IMG/VR virus record: IMGVR_UViG_3300006753_000101
Coordinates: 1 to 20,965 of that record
Length of the DNA: 20,965 nucleotides
Direction: 5' to 3' (one strand)
From: a virus
Shown here piece by piece: positions 8,831 to 20,322 of the stretch (the first letter of the stretch is position 1; every line of letters starts with the position of its first letter). Under the pieces are notes generated by a model. The model searched no databases. It saw only the letters and a list, made by a program, of their open reading frames with translations, and was not told the DNA's origin. A program made the translations under genes and the position numbers.

Positions 8831-10480
8831 CTATTTTTTATGAACCAATTGACCAGTTCTATGGTCTCTTGTTGGACGCATATCTATTTTTATCTTTTCC
8901 TTCTTAACTACAAACTCGTTTTCTAACAAATAAGCCATTCCATACTCTAATGCTGTACGAAAATGAGAGGTCCAATCGTGTATAGGCTTGTCTGCAGCAG
9001 TAGTTCTCGTTGTTGTTTCTGCAACCTCTGGATATCTTGCGTTCTGTATAGCAGACAAAAACTCTTCACATCTTTCGTGTACTCTGAGCCTATATATATT
9101 GGATTGCGTGTTCATGATGCGCACCTTAATGTCTGTCTTTTGAGGAACCAAAAGATTTATTCCCACCTTTCTGAATTCTTCTAAAATTACTGTGCCAGAG
9201 ACATTATTAATGTCTCTAACTGTTGACTTGGTGTCATATGGATCAGAAACAAAGGTTGCCATCTTTGTGTTATAGTTTTTGTATCTCTCTAGAAAATCAT
9301 ACTCATAATCATTCATCTCCATTTTGGGTGTTGTGCTCATGTAGTTTGCCATGTCTGCTATGCTGCAATTTATTTGTACGCAATCCAATATGTTAATGAG
9401 GTGTGTGTTGTGTTCCACTTGTGCAACAATAACAGCAAATGGATCAGATCCTCAATGACCATTGTCCATCCGTATGTAGGTCGGTAGATTGGGATTGTAA
9501 TTTAGTTCCCATGTGGTTCACTTGAATTGAGGATACACTCTTCCCTTAATAGACACATTGTAGTCAATTTCTAGCTCTTGTGCTATTTTTTCTTTAGATC
9601 GTCATCGTGTTTTTCGTTTGTATCGCTCTAGATTGTATAGGGGATGATCGCTCCAATGATATCTCAGTCACTTTACTGATGGTGGAACACTTGTTCCTTC
9701 TTCTTTTCTTGTCTGTGTAAGCGATCTCATCCTATAAAACTCATTGCCTTCACCATTTGGGGTTGAATTAAATATTCTAGTAGGTGTAGCAGAAGCAGCA
9801 GCTGTATTTATCCTTGTAGCATGTTGCATGTGTGCCATCTCGTCCATGAATATAGCATTATATGTACCAGACCTTGAAGCATTAGGATTTGCCGACTCAC
9901 CCGTAATACTTCCTGTTCCCTTTTCCTTGCTTAGGTTCATATGCTTGTTGTGTGGTGTACCTACATTGTCTGAATATCCTTCTGGCTTCATCCATGATGG
10001 AAGGTTTCTGATAATAAACCTAGCCTTCTCAAATAACGACCTTATGTCTCATGTCTCATCTACGTCGCTAGCCTTCTGTGAGACTACATGATACTTGTGG
10101 TTGTGGAATATGAATCAATAAGAAAATATCGCGATCACCAACCAAGACAACCCCATTTGCCTCGACTTTTCTATGAATATATTTGTTGGATCGTCTCTTT
10201 CTTGTATTGCTTTGGTTCAAGACATAATGCTTGATCGCGTCTCTGTTATTGCTTCTACTTGAAATTCATAAGGTATGAAGGGAAGAACATCTGGCATATC
10301 ACTACTATAGAGACTTGTGTTTTTGTCTGTATAGAGGTAGCTTGTAAAGAAGTACATGATGTCTTTCTTGCATAACACAATCTCTATTGCTTGCAATTCT
10401 GGGTTGCTTTTTGCCCTCTCTAGAAGGTGAAGTCTAGAAATGAGTGTCTCTGTTATGTGGCCTTCGTGAGTCTTTGACAT
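8831..10480 (-). CDS. terL: Terminase large subunit (549 aa)
   Basis: ATP-driven DNA-packaging motor and headful/cos nuclease. The N-terminal ATPase has the terminase-type Walker A SRQMGLSW at residues 106-113, Walker B AIFMDE ending at D213-E214, and coupling motif NSTPNGEGNEFYR near 238-248. The C-terminal RNase H-like nuclease shows RMDNGHGGSDPF with D339, VSDPYD with D413, and HDWTSHFRTALEY with D502, a plausible metal-binding triad. Seven TGA codons are read as Gly, including one in NGHGGSDP. The stop is TAG. The gene lies 18 bases after the giant gene, with a C6 tract and no Shine-Dalgarno before its ATG. No small terminase subunit is seen in this window. Confidence 0.93.
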
Positions 10481-10498
10481 CTTGTGTGGGGGGATAAA

Positions 10499-13400
10499 TT
10501 ATTTCTTCTTTGGTAATCATTTGTTAGCTTGTTCTCGTATCTTACGGAGTTGGGCCTCTGTTTTTACTATATTAGGGTCAAGTATTCTTAATTCTATGCC
10601 TCATACCCTTTCTTTTAATGGATTTAGTTTAATTGAATCGTATCCTTTTAACTTTAAGAAATCTCCAGCCTTTTTTGTTGTTCCCCACGAATGGACAAAG
10701 TCATTCCAATTTAATTCACTTTTGTTTAATTCCATATACTTTATTGCATCTTCACTTAGCTCTTTTGCTGTTAAATCAAGAGTGTTTTTGGGAAACACCA
10801 CAACATCGCTAATTACCCCATCATAATCAGCAAAAACCTCTGCAAATTCCCTTTTTGGTGTAATAGATATTGTTTCTGTCATATCTGGTGATGGATTACC
10901 AAATCTACCTTTAATGTCTTTTAGTGGATCACTTAATTTTAATGCCTCTTTGTGGCCTCTTGATCAATAGTAGTGTGTGTCTTTACTTATTGTTTTCTCA
11001 ACAAATTCATCTGAAGTCAATTTCTTGGCTTCTTCTATTAAATTTGTAGTCTTCTTTGGTAATCACTTGTTTGCTTGTTCCCGTATCTTACGGAGTTGAG
11101 ATTCTGTTTTTGGCTTCATTTTTATGATAGTCCATCATCATTCAGCTGTTATGCTTCAAGGTTGGAATTTTGTTCATTTGTCAAATAACACCTCTCATAT
11201 GTTGTTTTTGCTTATTTCAACTAAATGTCATCAATTTTCTATTTCAAATATAACTCATCAATCAATGTCTGAAAACAACTTAGCTCTTTCTATATCTTTT
11301 GTTGCAGACACAAATCATTTGTCTGTATAGGTTTCCTTTCATATTAGAGAGTTGACAAAATCATCTGCTTCTTTTCTACTCCCAAAATCCATTCATCTGT
11401 ACACTTTTTCATCTGAGTTTCGTGGCAAACCCTCAAGTTGACTAGATATCTTCCTTGTTTCTGAAGAATACTTATTTCCTCATGCCCTTAAATCGTCATT
11501 TATCTTATTATAGAAAACATCATCCATCACATATTTTTCTATTATATTATCTCATTTGCTTGCCGCCCTCTTTGCTTCTTTTACCAATGGCTCTGTGGCC
11601 AACCCCATTTGTTTTGGTAATCAGACCGCATCACTCTTGCTATTAAACATCTTTCCACTTGTTTTTATATCAGGAGCCTCACCCCTTATCTTTGCTTTTA
11701 TTTCAGGTGTTAGCTTTATTCATTGCTGCTTAGTTGTGGGCCTTTGGACTCGAAGGGTCTTTGTTTTTCATCAGATTGTCTCTGTAGACCCAAAGTTAAT
11801 TATCTCTTTTGCCTCAAATTGACCATTTTTTAGCATCTTTGTTACAATTAGAGAATCTCACTTTCGCCTAAGCTTTGTTCCTTCTTTTATTTCACCTTTT
11901 TTTAGCACCTCGTCGGTAACAAAGTTTCTTAGTGCAGATTGAGGGCTCTCGACGTCTAGGCTTAGAGTCTCTATTTTGCCACCAGTTACCTTTTCTACTA
12001 TATTCTTTACCTGCTTATCGTAAAGGTTTTGGGCCCATTCTCATCCAAATTTGAGTCCTTCCTCAAAAAGGTTTCACTTTTCTTTTTCCATTATCTTGTC
12101 TGCTAGTCCCTTACCAAACACCTCATCAAGCATCTTATTGTCCCAATCCCTTGTTCCAGAGGTAATTATTCTGCCACTGTCATCAACCACAATATTGAAG
12201 TCTGCTCAGTCTTTTGGCTGCACATTAATTAATTTGCCCTCTTGACCTCTTGCTGTATGCCACTCAATTCCATCAAGCTTTGTTGCTAAGTTGTATCTAT
12301 CGCTTGTTTGTTTTCCATTTATCCAAGAAAAGTATTCGGCGTCGCCATCTACTGCCTCCTTTAGGGCGCGCTTTATGGATAATTCTTGCCAATTTTTTAA
12401 GGAGGGATGATCTGGTTGCGCTTCTGCTGATTCTCTTAACACAGAGCTCTCTGATTGTCTATCTCTCAATCTTCTTGCCCAATCACTCTGTAGCTCTTCC
12501 ATAAACGACACCTTCTTTCCCTTGTATGTTCTGTCATTCATTCTTAGGTGAGATACAACGTTTAATTCTTCTCGGTGGGACGATCTAAATATTGTGTGCT
12601 CAATGTCTTTTGGTGTGCCACTTGCTGGCAATCTCTTTCTTATTTCTCTTAGTTCATCTAACAACTCTTCTTCGGTTTTGTTTCTTAGTCTCTTGTTTTG
12701 TATGTTGTTGAGTTCCCCGAATTGCTTATTTATTTCTTTTGCTCTTGCTCTTAGTTGATCTATTTCCTTCTTAGGAATGGCTGACTGTTCCAAGGGCGCC
12801 TTAATTAATATCTCCTTGTAGTTTTCTCCGTTTGGTAGTTGATATCTAGAGTATCTTGTTGGGAATTTGTTGCTCGAAACAAAGTCCTCCTTAGCGGCTT
12901 GTTTTGCAATTCTAGTTGCTCGCTCTCTTGTGGTCTCTGAGTTTTCTATCATCTTTGGAACATCGTTTGCTCTTTGTCAGTCCACATGAACAATTCGTGA
13001 GCCATCATTTGCCTTTTCTACCTTAACATCTACATCTACCCTGTCGCTGTGAATTGTTTCCTCTAAGTCATTGAGCTCTGGTGCAAATTCCTTAATTTCT
13101 TTTGATGTGGATTGTGCCTTAATGTTCTGAAATTGATTTTTACTCACTATATAGGTTTTCCCGTCTTGCAATAATACTTTGTTCCCCTTGAGCTCATAAG
13201 GCGTTAGTGCTTCACCCTCTGGTATTTTTACCTTGTTGCCATGAATGTCTTTTGCTGGCACATCTCTCTTTAGTTGTATATCTGGATGCTTCTTAGTTAT
13301 GTCGTCTGCTGTCATTCCTTTGGTGCCACGCAATATTTGCCTCAATTGCTTTGTGTCTGCGTCTACTTTATTGAGTAATCATTCTTTTTGAGGCAAACCA

Positions 13401-15808
13401 TTGGCATTTGTGGCAGTACCCGCCTCTTTAAAAGGCTTTTTTCTTTTCAGTCATCCTCTATAGGCAGGTGGTTGTATATCATCACCCAACTCTAGTATCT
13501 GTCATGGTCTAACGGCTCTACCCCCTGGGGTAACAACTGTTGCTGGACCAACATCAATAGTCCTGTCACCTTCTACTACAGGCAATCACTCTTTGTGTGG
13601 TAGTGCCTGCGTCTTTCTTGCCTTCTTTAGTTTGCTTTCAACCATTGCTTCTGATTGTTGTTTTCTTACGTCCTCTAGTACCTGCTCTATCACCTTCTTG
13701 TCGCTTGCATTGAGATCTGATCTTTTTTGTATCTTCTTTGCGACTTCACCTCATTTGGGTCAAAGTCTTTTGAGTAGCTTAACTATGTTCTTGGGATCAG
13801 TAAATTTTCATCATACAAGCAATCATAGTGCTCATCATACAGCAGATCAAAGCATGCCTCATGGACTTCATAGTATTACTCATGCAGCAATTAAATTCTT
13901 TGATCTTTCATATGTACCCACCTTTGATCCTGTAGCCTTTACAATGTCGTCGTAGGCCTTTAGTGCTCTGATAGATCACTCCATATCAGGAACAAGATCC
14001 TTAATCCTATTATATTTTAATTCTTTCCCTCTATTCAAAAGATTGGTTACAAGAGAAGTTGCATTGTCCTTCAGGTCCCCATCCTTAGTGTAGAAATCCC
14101 TCATAAGCTTGTTGAGTATCTTTATTTCTGGACCAAATTTATCGTCTAATACCTTGAGTCATACTATATCTTTTTGCATTTGTTTTTTTAGTGCGCGTCT
14201 AAACTCTCTTACAATGGCGGCGCCATCACCACTAACGTCGGTACCATAGCGAGACAACTTAGATATTGCTTGCCTCCTATTTAAAGCCATGTCTGCATTT
14301 ATTTTGTCTCCTTTTTGTATAATTTGATATGCTTTTTTGATTGCGTTCTGATCTGGAGTGTCTCAAGCAAACTTTGAGTTAGTGAAGTCAAGTTCTCACT
14401 TTTTATTGACTTCAATGCCATATTTGGATAAAATCTTGCTAGACTTAGCCCTTATTGGCACATTGTCGACCATGACATTTTTATCTCTAAGCTTTCAGTA
14501 TGATTCTCATAACTCGGATATTTGGTCTTTACGCTTGCTTAATCATTCTATTGCCTGGTCCAACAGGGATTCGCTTGACAATTCTCATGATTCAACTAGC
14601 GATAGTTTTGGTTCCTCTCTTATTACTTTGACTGTTTCTGGCTCGAGTCATCCCACTTTTGTAGCCCAATAATCTGTAAACTCTCAGGGCTGCTTCTTAA
14701 TAAATGCACTTGTCTGTTGCACCGTTTCCCTTGTTGCCTTTTCAATAGGATCAAGGGTTTTTTCGACTGCCTCCTCAACTCCTTTACCAACCTGTGTTTT
14801 AGTGAATTGCTCTACACCAGTCTCTAATCACTCTTTTGCTGCTCTACCCGCTACTTTGGATCATCGTTTCATTATTCACATTCCTAGAAACTCGCTTAGT
14901 CCCATTCCATATCTAGTCATATCTTCCACCTCTTTTTGTTGTCTCTCATCAAGTTTATTTCGCTCTCTGTTAAAAGTATCTATTGCAACTTGCCCAACAG
15001 TAGATTCTTGACCATCTTGACTAGCAGCAGGTAGAGTAAGTATTGATGTCATAAATTCTTTGGCACCCTCACTGATATCTTCTCTTTCTGATTGAGTAGT
15101 GAATCATTTAAAGAATCACTCTAGTCCTCAACCAAGGGTTCACCCAATAACATTGTTGCCAATATAGTCAGCAACAAATTCACCTATAAGAACTCTTTTC
15201 ATTTTCGACTTAGCTGTAAGGTCTTTTCTGGCTAGGACTTCTTTTGAGTTTTCTATCATTTCAGGTCGACCCTCTACCACTCACTTATACGCTCATTTTA
15301 TTGCTCACTTTGTTGCTCATGCAAGTCATGTTGTAGCTCTGACATATGGTCAAAATAAGCCAGTTTTTCCTTTTTTACCCCTTTCTACTGTCTCCTGTGG
15401 TTGTTCTTGTTGTGTTTGAGGTTGGGGTTGTGCTTGTTGAGGGGAGTGTCTCTTTACTATTTGTTGTGCTCTTGATCGCCTTTCTTGTGGAGTAGCGTTT
15501 GGCATTTCAAGTTTAATTCTTCTGGCCATTTCTTTCTCGTTAGCCAGAGTCATAGACGGAAAGTTGATGCTCATCTCTTCTTGTGTAGGTGGCGCTGTTT
15601 TTTGTTTTATAGTGGTTCTTATGTCATCTCACGACCTCATTTTGAATTGTGGTCATTCTGGTATCTGAAATTGGCTAGTGGGTCATGATTGGTTTTGTTG
15701 TCAGAACTGCGGCAAACCTCTATTGGTAGTCAAACCATTAGCAAAAGGTAGTCCACCAAACTGTGGTGCTCACATTCCAGAACCATTATAAGACATTCCT
15801 TGAGGCAT
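10499..15808 (-). CDS. Giant polyvalent virion protein with LPD and ADP-ribosyltransferase domains (1769 aa)
   Basis: One unbroken frame of 1770 codons if TGA is Gly (about 70 TGA codons). Order: Gly/Asn/Gln/Pro-rich N terminus (1-150). Glycine-zipper, membrane-active-looking segments follow near 153-180, 211-240 and 638-672, the last reading AAGVILGSPGGMLGS. Helical regions come next. At about 991-1180 is a large polyvalent protein-type domain with LPNGENYKE, HLRMNDR (1087-1093), EELQSDW (1104-1110) and a W-x-GKQTSDRY motif (1162-1172). At about 1469-1560 is an ADP-ribosyltransferase fold with VYRG (R1471), GFVSAT (S1501) and GEVLF (E1539). At about 1605-1745 is a second ART-like domain with LKGYDSIK. 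The start overlaps the upstream stop by one base. It is probably ejected with DNA into the host; the role is inferred from domain content. Confidence 0.85.
10505..10561 (-). repeat. Copy 2 of duplicated 19-residue tail motif
   Basis: Encodes TEAQLRKIREQANKG plus LPKK at the very C terminus of the giant protein, after the second ART-like domain. It matches the copy at 11051-11107 in 51 of 57 bases and 18 of 19 residues, in the same frame and 546 bases away. Confidence 0.9.
11051..11107 (-). repeat. Copy 1 of duplicated 19-residue tail motif
   Basis: Encodes TESQLRKIREQANKG plus LPKK right after the first ADP-ribosyltransferase domain (residues about 1568-1586). The partner is at 10505-10561. 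Both copies contain an in-frame TGA before LPKK. The pattern suggests duplication or exchange of a domain-plus-tail cassette. Confidence 0.9.
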
Positions 15809-18498
15809 TATTCATCTTGGTACAAACTAAAATTTGGTCCTTGATTTGGTGTTCCTTGTGGATCTCCAAACAAATCTGAATATCCATCTCCGTCTCCGTC
15901 TCCGTCTCCATCTTCGTCTCCATCTTCGTCGTCTTCACTTATTTTATCAAACTTATATCACATAATATCCCAATCTAGTCATGCGTTATCTGCTCTTGGC
16001 TTATACCTTCTATCCATAACCTCATTTGCGTAATCTGCTCTCGCATTATATACTGCTATAGCATTTTCCAGCATTGATTGCCTTACTCCTGGTGACAACT
16101 TTTGTCCCCTACTCAACACCTTGTTGAAGCTGACTGCCAATTCCTCCCAAAGAGTTAGTGCGCTTTGTAGCAAGTCTACGTCTCCCTCCCTTACAGTTGC
16201 TCACGGATCAATAATTCTCTGGAATGTGTTTATAAGCGCTATATCATTGAATCAGTCGGTCTGCAAATCTTGAGACAATAATGCGCGCACAGTGTCTGCT
16301 TGTCATCTTACTTCATCAGCTTGCTTGAAAACCTCGCTTCACTCTACCTTTTTTGATATTGTGTCCCACTGCTTCAATTGAGTTTCAGTTAAGTCTGTTT
16401 TCATTCCCTCTTTTGCTGCCTCCAAATATTCCTTTTCTCGATTCTCTTTTACAGCCAATTCAGCAAGCTCTTTTCTATCTGAATTATTTACCCTGCCCCT
16501 TCTAAGTAGGTCTAAATAAACCTCCCTCTGTGGGTCTGCTTGTTCTTCTGCTATATCTACTCCATAAACAGCTTGTACTTGCTTATCTATAGCAAGCAAA
16601 TTACCTTTTTCGCCGTTAGATGCTTCATATACACCAAGATCGAGATGTGTAGGATCTCATCCTTCATATTGGCTATATGTTTCTCCAGAAGACCCCATAA
16701 ATCATATTTTCTCTCATTGCTGTACTGTGTCATCTATTTTGAGATCTCATTGAACAAGTTTACCATATTCTAAGAGGTGGTTGTATCTGAATACATTGTT
16801 ACCATCCTCACTCAATATCTCTACAAATATGTTTCCGTCTTGATCTTCTCAAAAGTCTAATATAGTACCACCTGACACAGAATATATATCATCTCATCTA
16901 TCACCATCTATATCTATACCACCTAGCGCACCTCATCAGAATTGAGTGACTATACCAGTACCTGTATTCCCTAGTATACCATAAGCTTTATCGCCAACCT
17001 TCAAGATACCCATGTCACCAAGATCTATCTGGCTTGCTGTGTATTGATCTGTCATTATTGTATTTCACACCTTCTCTTTCTCATATCACTCAGCTAATGC
17101 TTGCACAAATGCGGGCATATTCTTTATGTCATCAGGTATATCATCTATCTCTACTTTGCCTTGGTTGAATAGACTAGCCCAATTTGTTGCTTGGGATGCA
17201 GCAAAGCTGCCTTGATCCATAATATCTGTAATGATTGGCTCTAGTTGTCCGTCTGGTCCTCTTATGATCTCTATAAATTGTCACGTCTCCTTGTCGTAGT
17301 TAGAATATACAGCATCTTGCTTTACTGGCACAACAAGACCATCTATACCTATACGGGGGTCACCATTGCCGTCTACATAATAGCCTCTAATATTGCTTTC
17401 CTCCATATTTGTTGTTTTTTTATTTAGTGCGTACTGTTCCCTTTTTTGTGCTATTTCTTGATATTGTTCAATAAGAAAGTTTCTTTGTTTCCTATTTGCT
17501 GTTATTGTTCTTCCTATATTCAGGTCTAGTTCTTGAAGTATTGTATTTTCAAAGTTTTCAATATCTTCTAGCTCATCTAATCTTCATTCTAATTCAGCAG
17601 CAGACATCATGCTAAGCGCATCTTGTATAGCGCTATCCACGTTCCTATCTAACTCATCTTGCAATAACTCCATTTGTCTTTCAAAGTTGGCTGCATCACC
17701 TTCACGCCCTAGTTCTCTCGACTCCTTGAGCCCTCTTTCTATAGTAAGCAACTCTCAAAACAATTGATTTCATTGTTCTATCTGCATAGCTACTGCGTCC
17801 AATCTAGCAGATGATATTCAGGGCTGTCCTTGAGTACCTAAATAAGCGACACTCTGTTTTAATTTAGCCAACTTGTTTCTAGAATCCTGTATTCTTTGTC
17901 TAGAATATATTGAGGCTCTTTCTTCTGCTAACTCACCTATTCTTACTTGCCTATCTCTTTCTCATCTTACAAATTCATCATTACTCTTCCGGTCCTCAAG
18001 AAATTCCATTTGGGCTGTTGTGTCCTCTGCTCATATTTGCTCAAAACGCTTCTTTGCTGCTTCATCTAACTGATCATATATTGGTCTCCATTCTGGTCAT
18101 AAATCATCTAGTCCAAACACATAAGGATCCTCAACAGGCTCTCCGGTAGGCTCTCCTTCTACTCAAGGGGTCTCTGGCAGTCAGCCTTCAGGTAGCTCTC
18201 CTTCAGGAAGACCAGTATCTACTGGTGGTAATCCAGTATCTACTTCTGGGAGTCCTTCATCGGCTGGCGGTTGACCTAGTTGATTGAACCTATTCTGTAT
18301 ATCAGAAAGAGTATTGGTCCGTTCATCTGCACCTACTCAATACTCAGAAAGATTGTCACCTATTCCGGTAACGCTCTGGAGGTTCTCTTGACTAAATTCT
18401 GGTCATAGACTGAACATCTCCTCAGCTACTTGCTGATTCCTCGCATCAAGATCGACCTCTTCATCAATAGCCTGTTGTCAGAATATGTAATTTGGCAT
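15808..18498 (-). CDS. Virion protein with degenerate M23-peptidase-like domain (896 aa)
   Basis: Starts MPNYIFGQQAIDEEVD. Residues 80-130 are Pro/Glu/Gly-rich (LPEVDTGLPPVDTGLPEG). About 150-400 is charged and coiled-coil. About 515-630 resembles the M23/LytM endopeptidase fold: GGIDIDGDRGDDIYSVSGGT, YNHL (H574), VQQGEKIGFMGSSG and THLDLGVY (H618). The first zinc-ligand His of the family is Leu (L525) and the last His of the HxH pair is Asp (D620), so peptidase activity is doubtful. The C terminus has an acidic Asp-Gly repeat. About 29 TGA codons are read as Gly. The stop shares one base with the next start, implying coupling. Probably a tail/internal virion protein that helps cross or dock to the cell envelope (inference). 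Confidence 0.75.
15883..15933 (-). repeat. Six-base tandem repeat encoding Asp-Gly
   Basis: Degenerate GGAGAC/GGAGAT/GAAGAT units repeat about eight times near the 3' end of the 896-residue gene, encoding an acidic DGDGDGDG run that continues into GYSDLFGDP. The D-x-D-G-D-G pattern resembles calcium-binding loops, though this could be simple slippage expansion. Confidence 0.8.
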
Positions 18499-18521
18499 TA
18501 TATAATGTTGTTAATTAAAGA

Positions 18522-20312
18522 TTACTCAGCAAATACTTCATTTGCTTCTATGAGATAGAGACCCGCTTTACCCGCTCAACCAGAAGTAGGAGTGGCTGGC
18601 GTTGCATTAGTAGTATTGGCTCAATTTCATTGTACACTTGATCCTCCTCATCCACCGGATCAAGCCCCTCAACTACCACCTGTGGTAACTCCTCCACCAG
18701 AACCGCCAGAAACCGTAGGTGTCACAGATCATGTCTCAGTCCCACTATAGAGAACCACAACAGCGCCTCATCCTCATCATCCTCCTCATCATCCAGAAGG
18801 TGCTGGTCAGCTTCTTTCACCCACTGTCCCTGCGTCTCCATCAGCTGTAATAACAGATGATGACCATGTTATATCTCCTTTTACTTCCATAATCAAGCAT
18901 CATCCACCGGCTCATCATGCTCAACCATCATTAGATTCACCATCAGAATGGGCTCATCCTCATCCACCAGAACCACAAGCGGCAACAAAGGCTTTAGGAT
19001 GTTGTGATAATGCGGTTAATCATAAATATGATTCTCATCAGATTGCCCCTCTATTCATCTCATTAGACAATACGCCATCTCATCCTTTTCCTTTTCCTGT
19101 CTTTGCGGTAGTTCATAATCCATCCGTTCAATCAGAACCCATATCGGGGGATCAATCTCAACCTGCTCATCAAGGTCATCATTTACCATCAAAATCAAAT
19201 GTCCGGTTGGTGAAATCTGCATTACCACTTACTTTGATATGTACTATACAATTTGTAGGAGTAACCGTACAAGTCCTTGATACAGAACCAGCTGCCCAAG
19301 AGGTGAAGTTCTTTGTTATATACGTATTATTTGATCCCGTTATAGTTAGTGCTGCATCCCCTTGTGCTCAGTCAGAACCATCACCACCGAATTTGCTAAT
19401 CTCACTAGAAATAAGCGACTTAGTTTGGTCTTTGATAACAAAGTTGGTGCCATCATATTGGAGAGTTAGCATCTGACTTGCTTTTATATCACTATTCTCT
19501 GGATCAGAACCATCTAAAGTTTTTATGTTTTTTACTCCAAGACTATCAATATCTAAAGTACAAGCACCCGTGTTTACAACATCAGTCTCAAAAGAAACAA
19601 CCATACCTTTTGTATAAGCTGTTACTGTTGGGGTTCATGTTACTGCATAGGCATCAGTACCTACAGCACTTGCTCAAAGATAGAGAGCTTCTCCTGATTG
19701 TATACTAGCTTGCATTTTACTAGGTGCAACAAAGGTCTGCGCCCCAGTACCTCCTGTATTTGTTCCTGCTGTTACCTCTGCTGTTGTCGCTTCCTCTACT
19801 TTACCTGCTACCGTCTCACTAGCGTTGGGAGTTGTTGTTCCTGTGTCTACACTTTCCCGTTGGTTACTAGAGAGATTATAGTTGTAGTGTAGTCCTGTTG
19901 CTGTAACATATACACATGTAAACGCTTTAGTTGCTGCAGCATCAGCACCAAGAGCTGTATCCCTAGCAGCTGTTGTTGCATAGACCTTAGCCTCTAATAT
20001 TGCTTGATCTCCTTCTAGTTTATCTAGCAATTGATCATGCATAGAGACAAGAATAACCTCTGTCCCTGCTACCCAAGTGAGACCAGTACCTGCTGTGGCT
20101 GGATCTGCTGTCTGGCTTAATCATCTAGTAAGCCCTGTGAGCGTGGTGCTAGATACTCATGTAAATTGCACCCGTTCTTTGGTGTTTCATGATCTGATAA
20201 GCAACCTACCTTTGGTTACAGTTGGCGCAGTTGCTACCTCCATAGTAGTGTCTGCTGCTGCCATAGGTAAGGCAAGGGTGGTTTTGTATCAACTCTCTTG
20301 TGTCTGTGTCAT
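18522..20312 (-). CDS. Glycine-rich tail fibre/adhesin-like protein (596 aa)
   Basis: Starts MTQTQESGYKTTLALPMAAADT. The first 90 residues match a phage virion N-terminal domain I recognise (GRLLIRSGNTKERVQFTGVS, TTLTGLTRGLSQTADP, then GTEVILVSMHDQ); four glycines here are TGA. The middle is a Thr/Ala/Gly-rich stretch. Residues about 340-580 are extremely glycine-rich, with blocks such as FDGKGGPGGAGGDGS, GSGGGGGAHSDGE and PAPSGGGGGGGGGA, built from GGA, GGT and TGA mixed. About 38 TGA codons occur in total. Such glycine-rich ends recall polyglycine-sandwich adhesins (T-even gp38 type) that bind receptors, but homology to them is not shown. The gene lies 10 bases after the upstream gene and 23 bases before the next. 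Confidence 0.8.
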
Positions 20313-20322
20313 TGATAATATA

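Noticed and set aside
10499-15808. Frameshifted or decayed pseudogenes (many short in-frame fragments)
   Set aside because: All interruptions are TGA in one single frame, with no TAA or TAG and no frame changes over 5.3 kb, and domain motifs continue across them. That is recoding, not decay.
18600-19200. CRISPR-like or short-tandem repeat array in the cat/tca-rich region
   Set aside because: There is no regular repeat-spacer spacing; the pattern comes from Gly-rich coding (GGA/TGA codons) on the minus strand.
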